From contig JAKOVF010000317.1 of NCBI GenBank assembly GCA_029782225.1, forward strand, positions 1 through 64,000: a DNA stretch of 64,000 nt, given 5' to 3'. The position numbers and the translations under genes were made by a program. This document shows, in pieces, positions 35,246-43,304 of the stretch; positions within the stretch are counted from its first letter, which is position 1, and every line of letters begins with the position of its first letter. This stretch comes from Chloroflexota bacterium (GTDB lineage Bacteria > Chloroflexota > Anaerolineae > Anaerolineales > Villigracilaceae). The notes below the pieces were generated by a model. The model was not told where the DNA came from. It made no database searches and saw only the letters and a list, made by a program, of their open reading frames with translations.

Positions 35246-35713
35246 ATGAACGTAGATTTTCGAAAGAATCGTTCTTACACTATAACTGAGATAGGATTAA
35301 ATGTGCACACCTTTCTTAGAAAAAATTCCCTCTCGATCTCCCTGCTATTGCTGCTGATTATTTTGATCTCCGCATGGCGATTCCCATCGGTTACCTCAAT
35401 ACTTGCGGTTAGCCTCCTCCTTTTCAGCATTGCCATAGCCATTTCATCGATCCTGGAAAAACATGAAGCAACTCCTCCGGAAGAGATGCGCCGTAAGATC
35501 GCGAAAGATATCATAATTCTTATGGTCTCGATCATTGTCGCTGTTACCGTGGGAGGAATCGTAGGTCAGTTTGTCGGGATTCACGCCCAGGGATACGCCA
35601 GGATTCACTGGCCAGGCCTTGACATGACTGCCGGCCTTCTGGCGGCGGTCCTTGCTGCCTTTGTGACAGGATTTTTCATTCGCCGGGGTATCTTGAAGGC
35701 CACGCGTTCCTGA
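35246..35713 (+). CDS. Small membrane protein at the end of the toxin-like operon
   Basis: A 155-residue protein with four probable membrane segments: about 31-47 (LSISLLLLLIILISAW), 52-70 (SILAVSLLLFSIAIAIS), 92-112 (DIIILMVSIIVAVTVGGIVG) and 128-147 (TAGLLAAVLAAFVTGFFI). The charged stretch between segments two and three (EKHEATPPEEMRRKIAKD) is cytoplasmic or external depending on topology. Start at 35246 gives AAGG directly upstream. No family recognised. It follows the previous gene by ten bases; the operon ends here, facing the helicase gene. Confidence 0.68.
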   Translation: MNVDFRKNRSYTITEIGLNVHTFLRKNSLSISLLLLLIILISAWRFPSVTSILAVSLLLFSIAIAISSILEKHEATPPEEMRRKIAKDIIILMVSIIVAVTVGGIVGQFVGIHAQGYARIHWPGLDMTAGLLAAVLAAFVTGFFIRRGILKATRS

Positions 35714-35798
35714 GACAAGATATTTCGGACGTCCTCTGAACGGAATTGGGGAAAGCATACAGGAACAACCGCTGCGCGGCTTCCTGACAGGTCACTGG

Positions 35799-38147
35799 CT
35801 ACTGACCCCTGTTGACTGATTCCCACCATCCCAGCAACTCACTGAACGCCAGGCTCGGCAGCGCATCTCCCTGCCGGCCCGAATTCCACGTAATGATCAG
35901 ATCCCTTTTGGCGCGGGTGAGGCCTACGTAAAACAGGCGCAGGCGTTCCTTCACATAATCCAGCCGCGACTGCAGCGTGGCCGCGCCTTCCTCGTACCAT
36001 TCGTATTCGCTGTTCGACTCGAGCGCAGTCAACTGTGCCAGCGCCTCGGCCTCCAGGTTCAACCCGCCGCGGATGAACCACTTCTCCGAAATAAAACGGT
36101 CATTCGGCATGTTGGAGGGGAAGTCATAATTATTGGCCGACATCAAATACACACGGTCCCACTCCAGCCCCTTGGCCTTGTGCATTGTCGTCACCACCAC
36201 CTTGCCGCGGTAGCGCTCCGGGTCGAAGCCTGAATCATCGGATGAGAAGCCGATGAAGCGCCGTTCGTTCTTAGCGATCACTGCCAGCTCCGACGTCAAC
36301 TCCGGCAGGCGCCAATCCGGATGATCATCTGCAGCGCGACGCAGTACGAGCGCCAGCTTATGCGAGAGGGCCAGGTCCGCGGCGTCGGTGAAGACATCCT
36401 GTGTCAGCGTCAGCACCAATTGATCGATGGGAAGCGTGACCGCGCTCAACCAGCGCTGGACATAGACGCGGAAATCCTTCAATTCCTGGATGACTTCGTC
36501 CGCTCCTTCCTCGCTGACAGTTGACAGCCAGTCCCTGGACTCCCCTCGCCCTTTGGGAGCCCCCTTCGGGGATGATAAGGGGTAGGGGGTGAGGGGCGCG
36601 ATGTAATTCTCCACGTTCGTCATTTTGCGCAACAAATTTGATGTCGTTGCGAGGAGCGTTTGCCGCGACGAAGCAACCCCTTCATCAACGGGAGATTGCT
36701 TCGGGCTACGCCCTCGCAATGACATGCCATCGCGCCAATCGCGCCTCCAAACCTGATATGCCTTTGACAGTTTCCCCGCGGACTGCGGCTCTGCCAGATA
36801 CGAGAGCAAATAGTTCAACGCTCCTGCTGCGGCGCGCGTATTTGCCGTGGAGGAGATCAATTCAACGGTGTCAATCCCGCGCCTCCTCAGTGCATCGTTG
36901 ACTTCGATGCCGCGTGTATTGCGCGGGACAAGGATGGCGATGGTTGGCTTTTCTTCATCGGGAAAACCCTTCACCGAATCCAACAATCCCTTGACCGATT
37001 TCACCACCGCTTCCAATTCCTCTTCGGGCGTGAACTTCTTGCTGATCAGCCGAACTGCCTCTGGATTATCAGGCGGGTTCAGTGGCTCGTATCCCTCCGG
37101 CACAGGCTCGATATGTGGCAGGGACAATGCTGTTTGCGCCCGCGCTTCGGGGTGCGACGTCATGACCCAATCAATCAAATGGTTTGCCATTTGCATGATG
37201 GATGGCTGTGAGCGCCCTGACTCAGGCATGTCCGCATGGTTGTATTTGCGGATGAACTCACGCAGCAACTCAGGATCTGCGGTTGTGAATGTTTCGAAGA
37301 TCGCTTGATTGGGGTCACCAACTCGGACCCAGTTGCCACCATCACCGGCAAGCAACTGAAGAATCCTTTGTTGTGAGAGACTCGAATCCTGCGCTTCATC
37401 TTCCAAAATAAAGGGATGCCGGTAGCGCAATCGCTCCAGATATTCATCATCGTTTTCGAGCAACGTCAATGCCAGACGGATCAAGTCATCAAAGTCCACG
37501 GCGCCGCGATAAGCGAGGGCGCGCTGATAGTCCGCGTAGATGCTGTAGCCAAGTTCGGCGAGAGGCAGCGGGGCGGGGGCTGAATCCAGCTTGGCGCGCA
37601 GGCTTTCGGGAGTCAGGAGACGGTCTTTCGAGGAACGGATAAATGCCAGGGCCAGCGAGTCCACCAGATCCGGCAATTGCTCGCGGCCGACCCAGTCCCG
37701 CTTCTGATTGTCGAGGGCGGGGTCAAGATAATCATCCAACGAATGCGATGCCAGCCACGCATTGACCGACTCGCGGCGGATAAAGCCCGCCTCGCGTTCG
37801 TCGATGATGCTGAAGCGCTCGTCGAGACCCACGCGGGCCGGTTTCTCGCGGACGATGTCATGCGCCAGCCCATGCAGTGTGCGGACGCGGTAGCGGTACA
37901 GCGCCTGGAGAGGATTATCGAAGAAGCGTTTGATGCGCGCTTCGAAGTTGTCCACCGCGGAGTTGACGAGGGTCACGATCAACACTTCCTGCTCATCCTG
38001 GAGTGTCCCGCTTTGAATGATTTGCGCGGCGAGCGCAGAGAGAATGTGCGTCTTCCCCGCGCCAGGGACCGCGGCAATACCGAGATGCCCGCCGCGATAG
38101 CGGAGGATTTCTTGTTGGGAGGGGCGGAGGTTGAAATTGTTTGGCAT
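35799..38147 (-). CDS. UvrD/PcrA-like superfamily 1 helicase
   Basis: A 782-residue SF1A DNA helicase. Motif I is AAVPGAGKTHILSALAAQII (residues about 24-43); motif II is ILEDEAQDSS; motif III VRVGDPNQAIF; the C-terminal motifs include VVTTMHKAKGLEWDRVYLMS (motif V) and LFYVGLTRAKRDLIITW (motif VI). It should translocate 3' to 5' on ssDNA in repair or replication restart. Two stretches of about 20 and 27 residues in the 2A region (36539-36597 and 36643-36723) are translated palindromic repeats that also occur between genes elsewhere, in frame and without disrupting the motifs. The start codon shows no strong SD. Confidence 0.93.
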   Translation of the reverse strand: MPNNFNLRPSQQEILRYRGGHLGIAAVPGAGKTHILSALAAQIIQSGTLQDEQEVLIVTLVNSAVDNFEARIKRFFDNPLQALYRYRVRTLHGLAHDIVREKPARVGLDERFSIIDEREAGFIRRESVNAWLASHSLDDYLDPALDNQKRDWVGREQLPDLVDSLALAFIRSSKDRLLTPESLRAKLDSAPAPLPLAELGYSIYADYQRALAYRGAVDFDDLIRLALTLLENDDEYLERLRYRHPFILEDEAQDSSLSQQRILQLLAGDGGNWVRVGDPNQAIFETFTTADPELLREFIRKYNHADMPESGRSQPSIMQMANHLIDWVMTSHPEARAQTALSLPHIEPVPEGYEPLNPPDNPEAVRLISKKFTPEEELEAVVKSVKGLLDSVKGFPDEEKPTIAILVPRNTRGIEVNDALRRRGIDTVELISSTANTRAAAGALNYLLSYLAEPQSAGKLSKAYQVWRRDWRDGMSLRGRSPKQSPVDEGVASSRQTLLATTSNLLRKMTNVENYIAPLTPYPLSSPKGAPKGRGESRDWLSTVSEEGADEVIQELKDFRVYVQRWLSAVTLPIDQLVLTLTQDVFTDAADLALSHKLALVLRRAADDHPDWRLPELTSELAVIAKNERRFIGFSSDDSGFDPERYRGKVVVTTMHKAKGLEWDRVYLMSANNYDFPSNMPNDRFISEKWFIRGGLNLEAEALAQLTALESNSEYEWYEEGAATLQSRLDYVKERLRLFYVGLTRAKRDLIITWNSGRQGDALPSLAFSELLGWWESVNRGQ
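36539..36597. repeat. CCCTCACCC-type repeat inside the UvrD-like CDS
   Basis: CTCCCCTCGCCCTTTGGGAG, CCCCCTTCGGGG and GGGGTAGGGGGTGAGGGG are the hairpin arms. Read in the helicase frame it encodes LTPYPLSSPKGAPKGRG. Confidence 0.75.
36643..36723. repeat. GTCGTTGCGAGG-type palindrome inside the UvrD-like CDS
   Basis: An 81-base element with ends GTCGTTGCGAGG and CCTCGCAATGAC and inner GACGAAGCAA/GATTGCTTC arms. Its length is a multiple of three and it is open in the helicase frame. A free copy lies at 50820-50901. Confidence 0.85.
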
Positions 38148-38156
38148 GTTGTAACT

Positions 38157-38274
38157 ATGGCCCGCCGTGGGATGAACCCCACGGCTAGGCTTACAAAGAC
38201 GGCTGAAGCCGCCTAGTCCGCTTTAGCGGGCTTGGTACGCGTAGCACGGTGGTTTATCACCGTGCGGATATGAT
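38157..38274. repeat. Cluster of REP-like hairpins beside the transposase gene
   Basis: CCGTGGG-ATGAA-CCCCACGG, a GGCTGAAGCC/CCGCTTTAGCGGG pair and GCACGGTGGTTTATCACCGTGC lie head to tail between the helicase and the Y1 transposase genes. Hairpins like these are the recognition sites of IS200/RAYT enzymes. Confidence 0.65.
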
Positions 38275-38303
38275 GAAGCGGAAATTCACGGTTATGGGTG
38301 CAT

Positions 38304-38711
38304 TCAATCGCCAATTTTCTCCATCATCGCAATGACCGATCCATCCGCGTGATGTTGTTTCTGATTCTGAATGTATCTTACTATCGTCGGCAGGCCCTTA
38401 TCACCAAAGGAGAAAACGCCATACTCATCCTGCCAGTGAAATTCGAAATCAGGCCTAACAACGTAATTGACAAAGTGCGAGCTGTTTCCTTTTACATCAC
38501 CAATGAACTTCGCCGGGGCAATTTTAGGCGGAACCGAAACTGCAAGATGGACATGATCTTCTGTGCCATCAAGGGCATGGACAAATCCTTCCATGGCTTT
38601 GACCTTCGCCGCAATTGCGCGATAAAGCTGGGGCTCAACAGCGGAATCGATCAGGCACAGGCGATTCTTGGTGCCCCAGACGAAGTGGTAATAGAGTTTC
38701 CAGTATGGCAT
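38304..38711 (-). CDS. Y1 (HUH) transposase, IS200/RAYT-like
   Basis: A 135-residue Y1 transposase of the IS200/IS605 TnpA superfamily. The metal-binding HUH pair is H53-V-H55 in EDHVHLAVS; the catalytic tyrosine is most likely Y113 in VRYIQNQKQHH. Such enzymes nick and join single-stranded DNA at hairpins. The absence of a tnpB partner and the nearby REP-like hairpins suggest a RAYT, the domesticated class tied to REP elements, rather than a mobile IS200. Length and motifs look intact. Confidence 0.88.
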   Translation of the reverse strand: MPYWKLYYHFVWGTKNRLCLIDSAVEPQLYRAIAAKVKAMEGFVHALDGTEDHVHLAVSVPPKIAPAKFIGDVKGNSSHFVNYVVRPDFEFHWQDEYGVFSFGDKGLPTIVRYIQNQKQHHADGSVIAMMEKIGD

Positions 38712-38749
38712 GTATCATCCCATGAGGCTCATAAGCTATCGTATAAACT

Positions 38750-39907
38750 TTATTCATCTTTCTTCACGCTCAAATTACTCATGTCAAAAATATAGATTCC
38801 CTTCAGATTTGTATCAGTCGTGCAAGTAAAATCAAGCGGGACCTGGAAGTGAGTGTTATCTAACCACGCGCCCACATTCGCAGGATATGCCGCCGTATCA
38901 GCGCTGGTCGGAATTCCAGCGAAATCATCCTGCACATGTGGTGTGACGTGCTTGAAGTCATCACTTAATTCAAAAATCACTACCTTTAAATCCATCCCGC
39001 AGGCATCGCCGTAGCCAGTCCCTTCTACAGCGGCGATGTAGCGACCATCCGAAGATACGACCAATTGCTGCAGCAGGGGAGGGTTTTCTCTCGATAGCGA
39101 TGTGGTCTCTCCTGTCGCTACATTGACGATCCACAAATCATCAAGCACACCCATCAGAGCGATACCGCCTTGTTGGGAACGGTCTCTATCCACAAAGAGC
39201 AAATGCTTGCTATCCGGCAGCCAGGCAAGGTTGAAGATCTCCTTGCCCCAAAATAATTGACGCGGATTGCGGTCAGGGTCAAGGACTATGAGTTTGCTGG
39301 GGTTTTTCACGAGGGCCGTCCATAATCCATTCGGAGAGACTGCCTGTGCGAGTAGTGAGTCCTCCGAAATCGTGAAGGAAGGCCACACCGCCCCGCCGCC
39401 GATCGGCTGGGGTTTTGAATCGATGAAGAGTTCCAGATGATATTCTCCGGGCGCGAGTCGCCCTTCTGTATCATAGACCGAAATATCTTTGATCGTCCCG
39501 TTGGCTCCATACTTTGAGAAATCCCACGGCTCCTCGCGCGTGATCCACAAAACATTATTGCGATACCAATCGCGGCGCACTATCAAACCCTGGCGCATGT
39601 TTTGATAGTCCCAGACCGCGTAAACCCGAGTTGTATTGGTGGGAAAGATCTTTTGCGAGGGTGAAGTGACCGGGTCCGTGGTAAATGTGGCATTGAAAAA
39701 TCTGGGCGCAGCCGTGACAGTTGTCGGCGTGGCCGAAGGCTGCTCTATTGGAGTGGAAGTCGAGGAGGGAGTAGCGGGCGATATCGGTTCTGTGGCAGAC
39801 GGGATTTCTTCAGGCGTCGGCGATGGCGGCACCTGGAGTTCCACGTCAAATGTGCAAGCGGAGAGTAAAAAAGCAATGATCATGAAAAGGGCGGATATTT
39901 TCCTCAT
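38750..39907 (-). CDS. Lipoprotein with beta-propeller-like domain
   Basis: A 385-residue lipoprotein. The signal ends ALFMIIAFLLSAC (lipobox LSAC), then comes a Pro/Ser/Thr/Glu-rich spacer (about residues 25-65), an immunoglobulin-like region, and TolB/PD40-type blades such as LAWLPDSKHLLFVDRDRSQQ and VSSDGRYIAAVEGTGYG. Function unknown; a surface sensor or binding protein is possible. I chose the ATG at 39907, with GAGG seven bases upstream, over an earlier TTG. It has no close operon partner. Confidence 0.82.
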   Translation of the reverse strand: MRKISALFMIIAFLLSACTFDVELQVPPSPTPEEIPSATEPISPATPSSTSTPIEQPSATPTTVTAAPRFFNATFTTDPVTSPSQKIFPTNTTRVYAVWDYQNMRQGLIVRRDWYRNNVLWITREEPWDFSKYGANGTIKDISVYDTEGRLAPGEYHLELFIDSKPQPIGGGAVWPSFTISEDSLLAQAVSPNGLWTALVKNPSKLIVLDPDRNPRQLFWGKEIFNLAWLPDSKHLLFVDRDRSQQGGIALMGVLDDLWIVNVATGETTSLSRENPPLLQQLVVSSDGRYIAAVEGTGYGDACGMDLKVVIFELSDDFKHVTPHVQDDFAGIPTSADTAAYPANVGAWLDNTHFQVPLDFTCTTDTNLKGIYIFDMSNLSVKKDE

Positions 39908-39977
39908 CGTCAATCCTCTCAAAAGTGATTGACTTTAAACGATTCCTGCTATAAATGTGTTCCAAACTTTGCAACAC

Positions 39978-40982
39978 TCATTTAGCCTCACCCGAATTTA
40001 CATCTATCATCATGAGCGAAGTATCCACCGCTTCGAAATCATTGCCGGTCAACACATCGAGTTGATGGAGCATATCATTGTTCCAATATGTCTCGGGCGT
40101 GCCGCTGACGTACCAGTTTGAGCCGTTGTCTGCGAGCACGATCCCATAGGTTTTCATCGCCTGCAAAATGACTTGCAGTTCGGGCGGAAATCCTGAGATG
40201 TCGAAATCTGCCTTCAAACGAAAACGCGCGCCCATCGGCGGAATTCCATCCTGCGCGTCGGATGTCAAATGGCGGGCAGGCCAGATGTAACCTGCCGTAT
40301 CTTCCGCGGTGAATCGCAGCGCGTGACGAATCTCTCTCGCAGCAATCTCTTCATAGCGGACCAGCCCCGGCAGAATCGGCAAGCCGGCCGCGTCGGCAGA
40401 TGTCCAAGTTTCGGGGCGCAGCGCGTTGGAGGTCAAATCCCAGATCGCGCCCGAGCCGCCGCTTCGCTCATCCAGGTTCACATCGTAGATTTCATATAAG
40501 GTGCAGGTATCTAAATCGACGGTGAGCAGGTGATGGTCCGAGCCATATTCGATGGATGGCCGGGACGGAATGGGATAAGGACCCGGGTCCGATTCATCTG
40601 GATAATAAAAGTCAAACGCTTCTTTCTGGACCGTTGAGCCGGCAACCGCGTTAAAGGGGATTCCTATCGGCCCGCCGTCCCATTCTCCTGAACCGAAATC
40701 CATGTGGAAACCTTGGTCGCGGCCAATGCTATCGATCCACGCGTCAGACATCGGGTGAGTCGGAAGCGTGTCCACGGGAGTGTTCCAGAAATTATTCGCG
40801 GGGAACATCGGGCAATTCGCGACCATCGGTCCATCGCCGCTGGTTGGTGATGGGGTCGTTGTCACAGGTGGAACTACTGTATCGGTGACCGGAATCGGCG
40901 TTACGCCGGGAGGAACAGGGACGAGTCCGCAACTCAGCATAAATAAAAGCAAAATGATCGATCCACCAACATTTGCTTTCAT
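39978..40982 (-). CDS. Lipoprotein of unknown function
   Basis: A 334-residue lipoprotein: MKANVGGSIILLLFMLSCG provides the signal and lipobox (M-L-S-C). A short Pro/Thr-rich spacer leads to a domain of about 280 residues rich in Trp, Asp and Gly (CPMFPANNFWNTPVDTLPTH; RFTAEDTAGYIWPARHLTSD; PPMGARFRLKADFDISGFPP). Similar hypothetical proteins occur in soil bacteria, but I cannot name an enzyme activity. The ATG lies one base past the stop of the upstream helicase gene and has GAAGG five bases before it, so it is translationally coupled to that gene. Confidence 0.82.
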   Translation of the reverse strand: MKANVGGSIILLLFMLSCGLVPVPPGVTPIPVTDTVVPPVTTTPSPTSGDGPMVANCPMFPANNFWNTPVDTLPTHPMSDAWIDSIGRDQGFHMDFGSGEWDGGPIGIPFNAVAGSTVQKEAFDFYYPDESDPGPYPIPSRPSIEYGSDHHLLTVDLDTCTLYEIYDVNLDERSGGSGAIWDLTSNALRPETWTSADAAGLPILPGLVRYEEIAAREIRHALRFTAEDTAGYIWPARHLTSDAQDGIPPMGARFRLKADFDISGFPPELQVILQAMKTYGIVLADNGSNWYVSGTPETYWNNDMLHQLDVLTGNDFEAVDTSLMMIDVNSGEAK

Positions 40983-40983
40983 G

Positions 40984-43125
40984 TTAGCCTTCATTGTCTG
41001 GTTGCAGTACTTTTTGGAACGCCCGCAGCAAGTCGCCGCGCTGCTCGAAGCCGCTTTCACCCAGCTCTGAGAGTCCCAGATAGACGCGTTTCTTGCAGCG
41101 GTGCAAAAGTCCGATCACGACGCGCGTCATTCCATCACGGTTCGCTTCGACTTCATCGGCGTCGGTCCAGATTTTGTCACGCGGCCAGCCGCGGCTGAGT
41201 ACGTGCGGATGGGTCAGCGGCTGGACAAGTCGCTCATGCCATGCACTCGAACCGACATCCAGCCAGAACTGTACCGCGACAGGATGATTCATCATCAGGA
41301 ACGTGTAGGCAGGCGCAACCAGGACCGCCTCCTTGTTTTTGGTGCGCCACCCCTCGAGATAAGATGCGGCGATCACGCCTTCCTGAAGCATGGAAACGTA
41401 CTCATAGCCAAGGTCAAAATCAGGACGGTCCATGTTGACGATGGACGGCTCCATAGCCATGCGGAAAGTCCGCACCGATTCAATCAAGCTGGATGCCACG
41501 CGGATCGCGTCGTAGTTGGCGTGAAAGCCGAAACCCGGCTGTGACAGCACTTCTCCAAAGATTTTGCGGAAGAAATGGTCAAGCGGCAAAGGCATGGACG
41601 GCTGGTACTGCAAAAGCCAGTCGCGCAGCAATGTATAGCGCTCACCGTACACGTACGTGATTCTCTCCTGCACTTCAGGCATGATCTCGTCGAAGGTTGA
41701 AAGTCGAAGGTCACGGGGATGATAGACGATGTCGGTGAGCAGTTGTGCGCGGATCAGGTCAAGGCCCTCGATCGAATTCATCAGCGCGTAAGCAACGTCG
41801 AACCTTGGGGGATGAATATTCCAGTGCGGGTGTGCCACTGAGGCAAGCGTGATCAACGCGTGGCTGGCGGGCTCGTCATGCAGGGAACGCGAGGGACGAT
41901 GGGACCGCGTAGGAATGCCTCGTGCCTCGAGACGGTTCATCATCGAGAAGCGCAAGGCATCAGAGAGGTATGGAGCAACAATCACGATTTCAGATGGATG
42001 AATTCCACCATCATTGATGAGAGAGAGAATCTCGTCCGCGATCAGTTCAAGGAGTTGTGGGTAAAAGTGAGAGGAGATGACTTTGATGGGTTCGTTGTCT
42101 TCAGTTTCTTCAGAAGAGAAAGGAAAGAAGGAAGGAGCGGATTCCGGTTCGAGAGCTTGTGCGAGGGCTTCGCCTGCCTGCGCCACAGGCTCTGAGACGA
42201 CAAAACTTTCCTGTAATTGAATATGCTCATCGCACAATTCGCGCAGGGCCCAGCCGGTGTCTGCGTCCGCGCCGAGGAAGCGACGATACCCTGCCCCTTC
42301 ATCAAACAACAGAATCGCAGACTGAAACTCCGGCAGCCATTCGCGCAGGATGTCATGGGCGCGTGCGCCGTCCTCTTCCACATTGTCATAGATCAAGTGG
42401 CGGAAGGAACGGATCAGATACTCCATTACCTGCGGTAGCGGCCAGAGTAAATTGGTGAAGATTTCCAGTTGGAGCGAGTAATCCAGCAGGTTATGGGCCA
42501 GGCAGTATTCACGAAAGCGGATGGCACAATCCTGCGCGTCGGCGTAGACGCGGCGCTGCGCCGGGTCCCCGTAATACGCCAGATCAAGCCGCTCGGCGAT
42601 CTCGGTGTAGGGGAAGCCCACAGAGGCAGCCTTATTGAGGTTATCCAGGATTTGAGAATACAGGCGGTTTCGGTCAATCGTCACAGACTCGAAATAGCCC
42701 TGATCCAGCAAAGGACGCACGATGTGCGCCATGTAATATTGGGATGTTTCCAGATTCAGGAAAATGGGCGGTTGGTCTGGAAAAGCAAAGCCCGCCTGTT
42801 CAGAAACCAGCGGCCAGAATAATTGACACATGCGGTTGGCAAGGCCGCCCATTGTGGCGGGAGTCACTTCACCACCGGCGATGCGCGTCGGGCTGACCAG
42901 CAGGTCAAGATAAGGCTCCTGCAGAGTCCGCTGTGGGGTGAGCAGGAGAATGCTTTCGCTGGGAACACCTTGTGCGAGCAGATACGAGAGACGCGCCGTC
43001 CCAGCCGTTGTCTTGCCTGTGCCGGCTGGACCGGAGGCGAAGAGGCGCGAGTCAAGGGAAGATTCAACCACCTGACGCTGAAGCAGGCTGAGGTCCAGTG
43101 CGAGCGAATGGGAGGCATTCATCAT
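40984..43125 (-). CDS. UvrD-like SF1 helicase with altered motif II
   Basis: A 713-residue protein. Motif I is FASGPAGTGKTTAGTARLSY; motif Ia LLLTPQRTLQEPYLDLL follows. Where SF1 enzymes have D-E-x-Q/D, this one reads HLIYDNVEEDGARAHD, so the usual DE pair is D-N and the following acids are displaced. C-terminal segments (VISSHFYPQLLELIADEILS; EIVIVAPYLSDALRFSMMNR) match the 2A/UvrD-C part, and a motif VI-like LLHRCKKRVYLGLSELGESG is recognisable. ATPase activity is plausible but not sure. It may work like AddB- or RecB-type motor subunits. The stop is coupled to the lipoprotein gene. Confidence 0.82.
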   Translation of the reverse strand: MMNASHSLALDLSLLQRQVVESSLDSRLFASGPAGTGKTTAGTARLSYLLAQGVPSESILLLTPQRTLQEPYLDLLVSPTRIAGGEVTPATMGGLANRMCQLFWPLVSEQAGFAFPDQPPIFLNLETSQYYMAHIVRPLLDQGYFESVTIDRNRLYSQILDNLNKAASVGFPYTEIAERLDLAYYGDPAQRRVYADAQDCAIRFREYCLAHNLLDYSLQLEIFTNLLWPLPQVMEYLIRSFRHLIYDNVEEDGARAHDILREWLPEFQSAILLFDEGAGYRRFLGADADTGWALRELCDEHIQLQESFVVSEPVAQAGEALAQALEPESAPSFFPFSSEETEDNEPIKVISSHFYPQLLELIADEILSLINDGGIHPSEIVIVAPYLSDALRFSMMNRLEARGIPTRSHRPSRSLHDEPASHALITLASVAHPHWNIHPPRFDVAYALMNSIEGLDLIRAQLLTDIVYHPRDLRLSTFDEIMPEVQERITYVYGERYTLLRDWLLQYQPSMPLPLDHFFRKIFGEVLSQPGFGFHANYDAIRVASSLIESVRTFRMAMEPSIVNMDRPDFDLGYEYVSMLQEGVIAASYLEGWRTKNKEAVLVAPAYTFLMMNHPVAVQFWLDVGSSAWHERLVQPLTHPHVLSRGWPRDKIWTDADEVEANRDGMTRVVIGLLHRCKKRVYLGLSELGESGFEQRGDLLRAFQKVLQPDNEG

Positions 43126-43225
43126 GCGAAAGTCCTGTTACCAATATCGTCGAATTATTGTAGCACATTTGTTCGTCTCAAAAGCCGGAATTATCTGCAG
43201 ACAGACTCAAAGTTTCGTCTGCGAA

Positions 43226-43259
43226 ACAATAATCCGCGTAGGAGGACGCGGATTATTGT
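43226..43259 (-). terminator. Terminator after the DUF4350-like gene
   Basis: ACAATAATCCGCGT and ACGCGGATTATTGT form a 14-bp stem with a short loop, between the convergently unlinked helicase promoter region and the DUF4350-like stop. Confidence 0.75.
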
Positions 43260-43304
43260 CTCATGTCACAGAATCCTGGTAAATCCTTCGAGAGGACGAA
43301 GTCC

